Positions 1-7,423 of a stretch of DNA of 64,000 nt are shown here, in pieces (the stretch's first letter is position 1; every line of letters starts with the position of its first letter). Source of the DNA: Shewanella polaris. Lineage in GTDB: Bacteria; Pseudomonadota; Gammaproteobacteria; Enterobacterales; Shewanellaceae. The notes beneath the pieces are model-generated. The model saw nothing but the letters and a program-made list of their open reading frames with translations. It was not told where the DNA came from and did not search any database. A program made the translations under genes and the position numbers. The stretch lies in the NCBI RefSeq assembly GCF_006385555.1, contig NZ_CP041036.1, positions 1,178,001-1,242,000 of the forward strand. The letters run 5' to 3'.

Positions 1-951
1 GTCCACAAACGCGATAATCGCGTGCTTGTAGTGACGGGGCCTTGCTCCATCCATGATATTGCAGCGGCAAAAGAGTATGCATTAAAACTTAAAAAGTTAC
101 ATGATGAGCTCAGTGACGACTTCTACATTTTAATGCGAGTGTACTTCGAGAAACCTCGCACAACCGTCGGTTGGAAAGGCTTGATTAATGATCCTGATAT
201 GGACGAATCATTTGATGTTGAAAAAGGACTAAGAATGGCTCGTGAACTCATGATTTGGCTTGCAGAGCTTGAATTACCTATCGCTACGGAAGCGCTGGAT
301 CCGATCAGCCCACAGTATATGTCTGAGTTAGTTACTTGGTCTGCAATTGGCGCAAGAACCACCGAGTCGCAAACTCATCGTGAAATGGCTTCAGGTCTAT
401 CTATGCCGGTAGGTTTTAAAAATGGTACCGATGGCAAGTTAGAGGTAGCAATCAATGCATTAAAGTCCGCTGCTAATAGTCATCGTTTTATGGGAATTAA
501 TCAAGAAGGCCAAGTTGCGTTGCTTAAAACGGCTGGGAATCCAGATGGGCACATTATTTTACGCGGAGGCATAGCGCCTAATTATGATGCGGCTAGTGTT
601 GCAGAAAGTGAGGTACAGATCCATAAGGCAAAACTCAGTGCGCGTTTAGTCGTAGATTGCAGCCATGGTAATTCCTCAAAAGATCACCAGCGCCAAAAAC
701 AGGTTTGTGAAGATGTATTTAACCAAATTGAAGCAGGCAATAAATCTATCATTGGTGTTATGCTTGAAAGTAACCTCAATGAAGGTAATCAGAGTTCAGA
801 TAAACCCTTAGCAGAGCTAAAATATGGTGTATCTGTTACTGACGCATGCATTGATTGGGACGTCACTGAAACTATTTTAAGACAAGGCGCTAACCAGTTG
901 TCTGCAGTATTACCTACTCGGTTCAATACACTACAGGTTGCCAACGGTTGA
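1..951 (+). CDS. aroF: DAHP synthase, class I, 5' end cut off by window (probably Tyr-sensitive AroF)
   Basis: This is the first enzyme of the shikimate pathway; it condenses phosphoenolpyruvate and erythrose 4-phosphate to DAHP in the cytoplasm. The frame is open from base 1, so the start lies upstream and roughly 35-40 residues are missing compared with the usual 350-360. The motif TGPCSIHD carries the metal-binding Cys of class I enzymes, and [11 protein letters not shown] supplies the metal-binding His. [13 protein letters not shown] and the following DACIDW segment match the remaining metal-binding region. The assignment to AroF rather than AroG or AroH rests on the tyrA gene immediately behind it (1-bp overlap), the same pair as in E. 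coli; the isozyme's feedback specificity is inference. Confidence 0.93.
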   Translation, partial: VHKRDNRVLVVTGPCSIHDIAAAKEYALKLKKLHDELSDDFYILMRVYFEKPRTTVGWKGLINDPDMDESFDVEKGLRMARELMIWLAELELPIATEALDPISPQYMSELVTWSAIGARTTESQTHREMASGLSMPVGFKNGTDGKLEVAINALKSAANSHRFMGINQEGQVALLKTAGNPDGHIILRGGIAPNYDAASVAESEVQIHKAKLSARLVVDCSHGNSSKDHQRQKQVCEDVFNQIEAGNKSIIGVMLESNLNEGNQSSDKPLAELKYGVSVTDACIDWDVTETILRQGANQLSAVLPTRFNTLQVANG

Positions 952-2102
952 TGAATAAACACATGAACGAAAAGACTACTGCTGATCTAGAAAATCTGCG
1001 AGATTTAATTGATGGCGTTGACCAACAATTGTTACATTTACTGCGGAAACGTCTTGATTTAGTTGCTCAAGTTGGCGCGGTTAAACATTCTGCAGGGGTG
1101 CCAATTTATGCACCTCAGCGTGAAGCATCAATGTTAGCCAAGCGTAGAGCTGAAGCGCAAAAAATGAATATTTCACCTCAGTTGATTGAGGATATTTTAC
1201 GTCGCTTAATGCGCGAGTCTTATCTGAATGAAAAAGATGTGGGCTTTAAGCAAGTTAAGCAAGATTTAGGTCATGTTGTGGTGGTTGGTGGCGAAGGTAA
1301 ACTTGGACAATTATTTACCCAAATGCTCACTTTATCGGGTTATCAGGTAAAAAGTATTGATAAAAATGATTGGCAGGATGCTGAAGCAATATTTGATGGT
1401 GCTGGCTTAGTAATTGTTACAGTGCCGATTAATGTTACTTGTGATGTGATTGTAGAAAAGTTAACTCAATTACCAGAAACCTGTATTTTAGCCGATTTAA
1501 CGTCGATTAAAGAAAAACCACTAGCAGCAATGCTTGAAGCCCATAAAGGCCCTGTAGTGGGTTTACACCCAATGTTTGGACCAGATGTAGGCAGCCTTGC
1601 AAAACAGGTTGTGGTGGTATGTCATGGTCGCCAAGCCGAAACTTACCAGTGGTTATTACAACAAATTGAAATTTGGGGCGCTCGCATCGTTGAAGCAGAA
1701 GCTGAACGGCATGATAAGGCAATGCAGTTAGTACAGGCTATGCGTCACTTTTCGACTTTCGTTTATGGTCTAAACCTGTGTAAAGAAGAAGCTGATATTG
1801 ATAACTTGTTGCAGTTTAGCTCACCCATTTATCGTTTAGAGTTGGCAATGGTTGGGCGATTATTTGCTCAAGATCCCGAATTATATGCCGATATTATTTT
1901 TGCACAGCAAGGAAGTCAGCATGCCATTAGCGACTACCTCGATAACTACCGTGATGCTTTAGCCATGTTGAAATCGGGTAACCGCCAAGAATTTATTACG
2001 CAATTTCAACGAGTCGCCAAATGGTTTGGCGATTTTGCTCCGCAGTTCCAACAGGAAAGTCGAGCAATGTTGCAATCCGTTAACGATATGAAAGGGAGTT
2101 AA
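951..2102 (+). CDS. tyrA: T-protein: chorismate mutase / prephenate dehydrogenase
   Basis: This bifunctional cytoplasmic enzyme converts chorismate to prephenate and then to 4-hydroxyphenylpyruvate for tyrosine synthesis. Residues about 5-90 are the AroQ helical chorismate mutase ([23 protein letters not shown], cut here into its [10 protein letters not shown] core, then [11 protein letters not shown]). Residues about 100-375 are the NAD-dependent dehydrogenase, with [14 protein letters not shown] as the nucleotide-binding loop and [10 protein letters not shown] in the active site. The ATG at 951 shares its A with the aroF stop (TGATG), which suggests translational coupling. An ATG at 963 is an alternative start that aligns slightly better with E. 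coli TyrA. Length about 380 aa is normal for the family. Confidence 0.95.
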   Translation: MNKHMNEKTTADLENLRDLIDGVDQQLLHLLRKRLDLVAQVGAVKHSAGVPIYAPQREASMLAKRRAEAQKMNISPQLIEDILRRLMRESYLNEKDVGFKQVKQDLGHVVVVGGEGKLGQLFTQMLTLSGYQVKSIDKNDWQDAEAIFDGAGLVIVTVPINVTCDVIVEKLTQLPETCILADLTSIKEKPLAAMLEAHKGPVVGLHPMFGPDVGSLAKQVVVVCHGRQAETYQWLLQQIEIWGARIVEAEAERHDKAMQLVQAMRHFSTFVYGLNLCKEEADIDNLLQFSSPIYRLELAMVGRLFAQDPELYADIIFAQQGSQHAISDYLDNYRDALAMLKSGNRQEFITQFQRVAKWFGDFAPQFQQESRAMLQSVNDMKGS

Positions 2103-2110
2103 CTTTATTT

Positions 2111-2375
2111 AGGGCCTGTTGATCTTCCAAGGTTGTTTTTGCAGCGAATTGTTGGTCATTTGTACAAGGCAGAGACTTTGTGGTGTAGTTAATCTACATA
2201 AAAAGTCGATAACGCAGTAAAAATGACCAACAAACGCTGCCCGAAGGGTTCGGCTAAAAACGTTTTACTCTTTGTTGAGCGAATTTAGCTTAGATTGCTA
2301 GGCAGCAATCCGCTCGCCTCAATTAAAACGTTTTTATCTCGAACAAAATTTAACCTGCAAAGATCAACAGACCCT
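2111..2375. repeat. MITE-like repeat, family 1, copy A
   Basis: A 265-bp non-coding element that recurs at 25455-25718 with four substitutions and one indel. The ends are imperfect inverted repeats: GGGCCTGTTGATCTT on the left, and GGGTCTGTTGATCTT when the right end is read in reverse complement. Both ends are flanked by TA, as expected for an element moved by a Tc1/mariner/IS630-type transposase (inference). Internal inverted repeats are strong: TTGTTGGTCATTT at 2149-2161 pairs with AAATGACCAACAA at 2221-2233. No coding frame is present. It begins 8 bp after the tyrA stop. Confidence 0.85.
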
Positions 2376-2503
2376 AGTGTTAAATGAATGATTATTAATT
2401 GATGTTAACATTGCGAAATAATCATACAAGGCTTATGGTTAATTATACGCTAATTTAAATTCCGTGTTGATTTTGTAAGTGCGGTTGCTTTTGGAGGAAC
2501 CCC

Positions 2504-2848
2504 ATGTCGATGATGCCATCGCATATGTTACCCGTTCAACAGGTTGAAGATAATTCTTTAGGGCATTTCCTTTATGGTTTAATGAGTGCCTTTCCATTAT
2601 TTTTTATACCGGTTTTGTTGAGTCTTTGGCTTAATCTTATCCAAAAAAATGTTAATCCCCATTCCGTATTAGGCAGTCACTTACGTTGGCAACGGATGAG
2701 CATTATTGGTTTATGTCCTTTTTTTATTGCTGGATATTTTCTCAGTCCACTTTGGTTAAGTTTACCTGTGTATATTCTTGGTATTAGTTGGTTTACTTAT
2801 CGTATTTTTAAAGGTTGGATAAGCCTCAATGATGGTATTGCGGTGTAG
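2504..2848 (+). CDS. Small inner-membrane protein, DUF4870-like (unknown function)
   Basis: I do not recognise a characterised function. The 114-residue product has a short polar N-terminus and then hydrophobic segments at about residues 22-44, 66-84 and 86-103. Between the first two lies HSVLGSHLRWQ, which resembles the conserved SHxRWQ segment of DUF4870 membrane proteins. A strong ribosome site, GGAGGA at 2493-2498, sits 5 bp before the ATG and fixes the start. The gene stands alone between the repeat element and a bidirectional terminator, filling the gap between the convergent tyrA and pheA genes. Product orientation and role are not predictable from this sequence. Confidence 0.75.
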   Translation: MSMMPSHMLPVQQVEDNSLGHFLYGLMSAFPLFFIPVLLSLWLNLIQKNVNPHSVLGSHLRWQRMSIIGLCPFFIAGYFLSPLWLSLPVYILGISWFTYRIFKGWISLNDGIAV

Positions 2849-2866
2849 AGTAAACACGATATAAAT

Positions 2867-2897
2867 AAAAATGCCGAGATAATATCTCGGCATTTTT
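2867..2897. terminator. Bidirectional intrinsic terminator
   Basis: The arms AAAAATGCCGAGAT (2867-2880) and ATCTCGGCATTTTT (2884-2897) form a 14-bp stem with A/T tracts on both sides. It can serve both the small membrane gene on the + strand and pheA on the - strand. Confidence 0.85.
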
Positions 2898-2923
2898 ATT
2901 GGTTAATTAATCTAGCTATAGGG

Positions 2924-4870
2924 TTAATGTGCTTGGTATAAATCATGGATCAGTTCAGCATGAGATATCTGGTCTTGATGTAAAATGATAATACCATCAC
3001 CTTTTAATTGGTTAACTGCGATAGCATGAGTATTAACAAGTGAAACGTTACCGCTAAAACTAGTATTAACAATAATGGGTAAATGACTGCGTGATTTCAC
3101 CTCAACCAATCCGGCTAAATCGAGACTTAATTGCTCTGGGTGGGTAAAACTTCGCACACCAGATTCACATAATCCGAGTTGTTGATTACCGTAACTGAGC
3201 ACTGTGTCGGCGGCATGTAACCAGTCATCGATACTGGCCATAGTGTTACGTTCTAATATTACGGGTAAATTAACTGAGCCAATTAACGTTAGCATGTCAG
3301 GGTTATACATTTGTTTGCCACTTAAAATCAACATGTCTGCTAATTGACTCGCAACAGCAAATTCTTGTTCTTGCTCTATTTGCATTACACATAATAATCC
3401 AGCTTGCTCTATGACTTGTGCATGTTGCTTTAATTGTTGTTCATTAAGTTGTTGTTTCAAATCATTTAGCACAATGGCTTGAAAGCCCGACTCTTTGATA
3501 ATCTTAGCTTGGGCGGCTAGGTCTGTATTGTCTATCGGTAAGTTAACTTGTTGCAATGCGCTGAATTGTCCTGCACCTATTTGTAAGTGTTTACAGAATA
3601 ATTGGGTATCTTGTGAATTGTAATCGCGCGAATGTTTAGCATGACTGATCGGTAATGGCTTGATTGGCTGTTGTTTCGAACTGTCAGGTTCAATCAATAA
3701 CTGAGCTTGCGATAGTTGTGTTGGTTTCACTGTTTCACAAGGATAGCAGCCTAGGACTTTAATAAAACGGGTAAGTCGTTCGAGTTCTTTGATAGCTTGC
3801 TGGACTTCCGTGGTTGCTAAATTACCATCAATATCGAGATAAAACATCTCTTCCCATGGTGTACCAGGAATAGGGCGAGATTCTAACTTACTCATATTTA
3901 AATTATGAGCTTTAAGAACCAATAGTGCTTCAACCAATGCGCCTGGTTTTTGTCCGGTCGCCATAATTAAAGTCGTTTTAGCCGGAAGCTGTGAAGGTAC
4001 TGCAGAGGCTTTTCTTGCGACTACAATAAAGCGACTTTGGTTGATTTTTTGGTTTGCTAAACCTTGTTCAATTGCAATCAGATGATATAACGATCCGCCT
4101 TCAGCACTGCCAATCGCGCCGACAGAGTTACAGTCAGCTTCAACGACTTTGGCCATAGCCTCTGCGCTACTGGAGCAATACTCGAGTTTAACATCAGGGT
4201 GCTGGCTTAAATAACGGCTACATTGACTGATTGGTTGCGGGTGAGCATAAATTGTTTTAATGTCTGCAAGTTTACTATCCGGTTTAGTCAGTAAACAATG
4301 TCCTACTTCAATAGTCGTTTCACCGACAATCGATAGCGTTGTATGTTGCAGCACATCATACACTTCGTTGATAGATCCTGATGAGGTATTCTCAATCGGC
4401 AAAAAGCCATAATCGGCATGACCTGATTCAACGGCATTAACGATGTCATCGAAACTTTTACAACCAAAATCCAGCATTTCGACTTGGCGACGTGAACAGT
4501 AACGGCTGGCTGCCAAATATGAGTAAGATCCTCTAGCACCTAAATATGCAACAGTATACTGCTGCTTTTGTGTGTCAGGGTTTGCTCTGCCATGCAAATA
4601 AGTTTGTTGAAATAAAACTGAATCTTCAATAATACTTTGATATAGAGAAATAACAAAGTGAGCATCGAGTCCTTGCTCACGCCCTTGTTGTACGAGTCTC
4701 TCTAGCAGTTCTTTTTCTCGTTGGGTGTCTCTAATCGGTCTAACATCAATTTCTTTACTACGTGCTACATTTAAGCTCAATTGGCGGCGTTTGGATAATA
4801 ACGCTAACAAAGATTTATCCAGAGCAGTTATCTGTTCGCGAGTTTGATTTAACTCAGGTGGTTTTTGCAT
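2924..4870 (-). CDS. pheA: P-protein PheA (chorismate mutase / prephenate dehydratase / ACT) with extra C-terminal DAHP-synthase-like pseudoenzyme domain
   Basis: This cytoplasmic enzyme makes phenylpyruvate from chorismate. Residues 5-90 are AroQ chorismate mutase, 107-285 prephenate dehydratase (PIENTSSGSINEVYDVL), and 300-375 the Phe-binding ACT domain (GALV and ESRP motifs both present). The dehydratase TRF motif reads SRF at 279-281, a conservative Thr-to-Ser change at a catalytic position. The protein is 648 aa instead of about 385. Residues 428-645 align by eye with KDSA-like (type I-beta) DAHP synthase: LADMLILSGKQMYNP, LPVILERNTMASIDDW, GNQQLGLCESGVRSF and SHLPIIVNTSFSGN match known blocks. 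The metal ligands appear lost: GPC reads GQF, the DxSH His reads Phe, and the Glu and Asp near the end are absent. Expression is probably controlled by the leader peptide and attenuator just upstream. The organisation pheA-pheL-raiA is as in E. coli. Confidence 0.95.
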   Translation of the reverse strand: MQKPPELNQTREQITALDKSLLALLSKRRQLSLNVARSKEIDVRPIRDTQREKELLERLVQQGREQGLDAHFVISLYQSIIEDSVLFQQTYLHGRANPDTQKQQYTVAYLGARGSYSYLAASRYCSRRQVEMLDFGCKSFDDIVNAVESGHADYGFLPIENTSSGSINEVYDVLQHTTLSIVGETTIEVGHCLLTKPDSKLADIKTIYAHPQPISQCSRYLSQHPDVKLEYCSSSAEAMAKVVEADCNSVGAIGSAEGGSLYHLIAIEQGLANQKINQSRFIVVARKASAVPSQLPAKTTLIMATGQKPGALVEALLVLKAHNLNMSKLESRPIPGTPWEEMFYLDIDGNLATTEVQQAIKELERLTRFIKVLGCYPCETVKPTQLSQAQLLIEPDSSKQQPIKPLPISHAKHSRDYNSQDTQLFCKHLQIGAGQFSALQQVNLPIDNTDLAAQAKIIKESGFQAIVLNDLKQQLNEQQLKQHAQVIEQAGLLCVMQIEQEQEFAVASQLADMLILSGKQMYNPDMLTLIGSVNLPVILERNTMASIDDWLHAADTVLSYGNQQLGLCESGVRSFTHPEQLSLDLAGLVEVKSRSHLPIIVNTSFSGNVSLVNTHAIAVNQLKGDGIIILHQDQISHAELIHDLYQAH

Positions 4871-4930
4871 ATTGACCTCAATGTAACGCTACATACTGTC
4901 TTACCGATATACAGCAGTGTTTATATGACA

Positions 4931-4958
4931 AAAAAGCCTCCCAGTTGGGAGGCTTTTT
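4931..4958 (-). terminator. pheA attenuator terminator
   Basis: On the - strand the RNA forms AAAAAGCCTCCC / GGGAGGCTTTTT followed by a U tract, between the leader peptide stop and pheA. A competing antiterminator is visible. GGAGGC inside the leader (4992-4997) can pair with the GCCTCC arm (4948-4953), and ATTTTC (4984-4989) with GAAAAT (4961-4966). This is the classical arrangement for Phe attenuation. Confidence 0.88.
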
Positions 4959-4976
4959 GAATTTTCAGTTTCGTTT

Positions 4977-5051
4977 TTACACAGAAAATCCGCCTCCGAG
5001 GGTGGGCTGAATAAAAAAGAAAATAAAAAGGTTAAATAGTTTTTTGTTCAT
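4977..5051 (-). CDS. pheL: PheL leader peptide
   Basis: A 24-residue peptide starting MNKKLFNLFIFFF, with six Phe in total, three of them consecutive. It lies 106 bp upstream of pheA and ends 18 bp before the attenuator stem. The Phe run is placed so that a ribosome stalled for Phe-tRNA would free the antiterminator arm. E. coli PheL is similarly short and Phe-rich. The Shine-Dalgarno site before the ATG is weak (TTTAAGTC). The peptide has no expected function beyond control of pheA transcription. Confidence 0.88.
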   Translation of the reverse strand: MNKKLFNLFIFFFIQPTLGGGFSV

Positions 5052-5057
5052 GACTTA

Positions 5058-5125
5058 AAACTAAAGCTCTGACTGACGGCTGTCAATGTAATTTTACTCA
5101 TCAAGGTGTTGTTTAGCTTATTATA
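5058..5125 (-). promoter_or_regulatory. Candidate promoters for pheL-pheA
   Basis: Two candidates can be seen on the - strand. TTGACA (5081-5086) with a 17-bp spacer to TAGTTT (5058-5063) has a perfect -35, but it would start transcription almost at the leader ATG. TATAAT at 5120-5125 has a perfect -10 but no good -35; it lies inside a TTTAGCT/AGCTAAA inverted repeat that might be an operator. Confidence 0.4.
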
Positions 5126-5130
5126 GCTAA

Positions 5131-5155
5131 AAGAAAGCGCACCCTGAGGTGCGCT
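5131..5155 (-). terminator. raiA intrinsic terminator
   Basis: On the - strand the stem AGCGCACC / GGTGCGCT is followed by TTTCTTTT, 38 bp after the raiA stop. It insulates pheL from raiA transcription. Confidence 0.8.
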
Positions 5156-5192
5156 GGTTAGATATCAATAATTTCAAGCTGCTTTTTCCTCC

Positions 5193-5525
5193 TTATGCAT
5201 ACTCAAACTCGCTTTCCGAATCATCTGTTAATGATTCTCGGCGTTGAGCCTGGGGTTTATGGGTCAGGCGATTTAGCTGTTTCTCCAGCTTTTGTCCCAT
5301 TGCAGTGATTGCTGCATATAGGTTTTCACTTTTTGCCTGGGCGAATAGCTCTCCACTAGGTAATCCAACTGAGGCCTCTATTTTAAATAACTGCTTTTCT
5401 TGAGTAATAATGATATGTGGGTTAATTAACTGAATATCATGTCGAGATAATTTTTCTAATCTTCCTTCAATACGTTCGCGAATAAGGGCAGTGACTTCAA
5501 GTTGTTTGCTAGTGATTTTCAGCAT
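5193..5525 (-). CDS. raiA: Ribosome-associated inhibitor / hibernation factor RaiA (YfiA family)
   Basis: This 110-residue protein belongs to the HPF/RaiA family, which binds the 30S decoding region of idle ribosomes in stationary phase or cold. MLKITSKQLEVT, INPHIIITQ and the basic NRLTHKPQAQRR stretch match E. coli RaiA closely, and the acidic tail DDSESEFEYA corresponds to the acidic RaiA tail that distinguishes it from short HPF. An AAGGTT ribosome site precedes the ATG. The position beside pheL-pheA is the same as in E. coli, which supports raiA rather than hpf. A near-perfect CRP-type site lies 59 bp upstream of the start. Confidence 0.92.
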   Translation of the reverse strand: MLKITSKQLEVTALIRERIEGRLEKLSRHDIQLINPHIIITQEKQLFKIEASVGLPSGELFAQAKSENLYAAITAMGQKLEKQLNRLTHKPQAQRRESLTDDSESEFEYA

Positions 5526-5920
5526 ATTTGGAACCTTCTTGTTGTTTGCTTAAGTTCAGATTACCAAGGTTAACCATAAAAAGTGTGATATATATCACGT
5601 TTTGTGTGACTGTAGTTATCGAGTGCGGCTTATTTGATCGCTTAGACATTTTTCATCAAAAAGTGCCAAAATGTACTTGTATTACGGTTCAGATAGGCTC
5701 ATATTTAGTTGGATAAGTCATTCCTAAATTAACTTTTTTACTGCTTGAATCCCCCATTTTACTACTCTTAAGTCCTGCTCTATAGGTGCTGCCTATTGAA
5801 TATCTTCCTATGTCTATTAAATATTGCCTAAATTACCCACAAACTGATACTAGTGTGATTTAATTCATTTTTGTTTAGCTTATAATCTAACCATAGATAA
5901 AAAGATATGGGCTGATATTA
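5526..5920. other. Intergenic region between raiA and cytochrome b561 genes
   Basis: This 395-bp divergent spacer holds the CRP-like site at 5584-5599. The rest is AT-rich with no convincing gene. A 62-codon frame inside it lacks a plausible ribosome site and protein-like composition. Confidence 0.6.
5584..5599. promoter_or_regulatory. CRP-type binding site
   Basis: TGTGATATATATCACG has both half-sites of the CRP consensus (TGTGA, six bases, TCACA) except the last base. It lies upstream of raiA, consistent with carbon or energy control of ribosome hibernation, and is also upstream of the b561 gene on the other strand. FNR or another CRP-family protein is a possible alternative. Confidence 0.65.
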
Positions 5921-6586
5921 ATGAGTATAGATCAACAAAAAATAAAGGTGTGGGATATTCCTACCCGTTTATTTCATTGGGTAATGGTATGTCTGTTTGG
6001 TGGATTATGGTGGACTGCTGACATTGGAGAAATGCAATGGCATCAAGTATTGGCGTATTTATTAATGACGCTGATTGCTTTTAGATTAATTTGGGGTTTT
6101 GTTGGTAGTGAAACCGCCAAGTTTAGTGACTTTTTTGTTTCACCTAAAAAAGTGATTGCTTACGTAAAAGCTCAACCAAAACCAGTATCACTAGGTCATA
6201 ATCCATTAGGTGGGTATATGGTGATAGCGTTGTTAAGCCTACTTGTGTTGCAGTTAATCACAGGGCTATTTGCCACAGATGATATTTTTACTGAAGGTCC
6301 ATTAATGTATCTTGTATCGTCAGATACTGCAGGGTGGTTAACATGGCTGCATAAAACCAATTTTAACCTTATTCTCGGTTTGGCAGTGATCCATATTATT
6401 GCTGTAATAGCCTATGTCATAAAGGGCGACAATATCCTTAAGGCCATGTTTACTGGTTATAAATATGTTAGTGAGCAAGTGTCTTCTCCCAAGTTACGTT
6501 CACCTTGGATCGCGTTAGCAATAGGACTGGTCATTTTTGCGTTTATTTGGTGGTTGTTACTCGAACCTGTTGTCAGTTATTTATAA
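5921..6586 (+). CDS. Cytochrome b561-family diheme membrane protein
   Basis: A 221-residue inner-membrane cytochrome b of the b561/Ni-Fe-hydrogenase type (PF01292-like). Four hydrophobic segments lie at about 15-35, 43-65, 98-120 and 147-168, with a possible fifth at 196-217. Candidate heme ligands are the His in RLFHWVMV, in WHQVLAYLL, in LHKTNFN and in AVIHIIAVI. Such proteins pass electrons between the quinone pool and periplasmic c-type cytochromes. The convergent neighbour encodes a cytochrome c', a plausible redox partner (inference). The start follows AGATATGGG... and the family start IKVWDIPTRLFHW is intact. Confidence 0.88.
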   Translation: MSIDQQKIKVWDIPTRLFHWVMVCLFGGLWWTADIGEMQWHQVLAYLLMTLIAFRLIWGFVGSETAKFSDFFVSPKKVIAYVKAQPKPVSLGHNPLGGYMVIALLSLLVLQLITGLFATDDIFTEGPLMYLVSSDTAGWLTWLHKTNFNLILGLAVIHIIAVIAYVIKGDNILKAMFTGYKYVSEQVSSPKLRSPWIALAIGLVIFAFIWWLLLEPVVSYL

Positions 6587-6598
6587 TTTAAAGCTAAT

Positions 6599-6623
6599 AA
6601 AAAAGCCCACATTTGTGGGCTTT
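6599..6623. terminator. Intrinsic terminator after cytochrome b561 gene
   Basis: AAAGCCCACA / TGTGGGCTTT forms a 10-bp stem 15 bp after the stop, with A and T tracts. It can act in both directions. Confidence 0.8.
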
Positions 6624-6711
6624 AATCATTTTGCTACAGAACAGAGTAACCTCGAAATAGCCTGAAGCGGAAAATCAAACTAATTGCTGCCCCATTCAAA
6701 AGCTTACCAAA

Positions 6712-7161
6712 TTAGTCTTTTTTGTAAACGTCGTGACAACCTTTACAGCTTTTGCCCGTATTACCGAAAGCTTGTTTGATTTGGTTTTTATCGTTCGTTT
6801 TAGCTGCAACAACTAACGCAGCAGCATTAGTTTGAAATGTTGTCATTTTGCTATCAAAATCAGCTTTGTCTTGCCAAATTTTAGCTAAGGCTTCTGTGTC
6901 GCCTTTATCAGAACCGACAATAAAACCTTCATGTGGTATTTTTGATAATGCTGCAACATTTTCTGCACGAGTGCTGAATACTGCTGCATCAAAAGGTTTT
7001 TTACCTTTCATCATCGCAGCCATATCACCAAAGTTATAACCAATTAAGCTGAATGCAGCTTGGCGATATTCAATCGCATCAGCAGGTTCTTTAAAATTAT
7101 TTGCAAACACAGCAGGGATAATCATTGTTGTTGCCGCAATGGCTAATAATATTTTTTTCAT
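6712..7161 (-). CDS. Cytochrome c' (periplasmic monoheme)
   Basis: A 149-residue periplasmic four-helix-bundle cytochrome. A signal peptide MKKILLAIAATTMIIPAVFA is cleaved near Ala-Asn, and the single heme motif CKGCH is near the C-terminus, as in the cytochrome c' family (PF01322). The conserved N-terminal block EYRQAAFSLIGYNFG is present. Family members bind NO or other small ligands, but the physiological role in Shewanella-like bacteria is unsettled. I chose ATG at 7161 over 7167 because AGGA sits 5 bp before it, while the earlier ATG overlaps that site. A CRP-like site lies about 80 bp upstream. Confidence 0.88.
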   Translation of the reverse strand: MKKILLAIAATTMIIPAVFANNFKEPADAIEYRQAAFSLIGYNFGDMAAMMKGKKPFDAAVFSTRAENVAALSKIPHEGFIVGSDKGDTEALAKIWQDKADFDSKMTTFQTNAAALVVAAKTNDKNQIKQAFGNTGKSCKGCHDVYKKD

Positions 7162-7241
7162 CGTCATCCTTCACTCTTTGTTGATGATACTGGTTCCATA
7201 AGCATTTTTAATCATGACACACATACTGTTATGAGAATAAA

Positions 7242-7257
7242 TGTGTAATCAATCACA
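7242..7257. promoter_or_regulatory. CRP/FNR-type site upstream of cytochrome c' gene
   Basis: TGTGTAATCAATCACA matches the CRP palindrome with one change in the left half. It lies 80 bp before the cytochrome c' start on the - strand. Regulation by CRP, the main anaerobic regulator in Shewanella, would fit a respiratory gene (inference). Confidence 0.5.
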
Positions 7258-7366
7258 CTTTATTCTACACAATTTTATTGCATATTTGCGATATGTTTTA
7301 TCAGTTGCTTTCAATTTTACGGTTATATAATTCATTACAGCTTAAGTTAGGAGCATTTTTGCAAGT

Positions 7367-7400
7367 CGGGACAGTTCCTTGGTACACTTGTAATGTCCCG
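7367..7400. promoter_or_regulatory. Inverted repeat upstream of trpR (possible operator)
   Basis: CGGGACA (7367-7373) and TGTCCCG (7394-7400) are perfect 7-bp arms, 23 bp before the trpR start. Autoregulation by TrpR is a possibility, but no E. coli-type trp operator core is visible. Confidence 0.35.
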
Positions 7401-7423
7401 GCATTACTAAAAAGAGAAAAACA

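Noticed and set aside
5080..5100. TyrR box near pheL
   Set aside because: TGTAA and TTTAC elements are adjacent but lack the six-base spacing of the TyrR consensus.
5528..5716. 62-codon + strand frame in the raiA upstream region
   Set aside because: It covers the CRP-type site and raiA promoter, has no ribosome site and unnatural composition.
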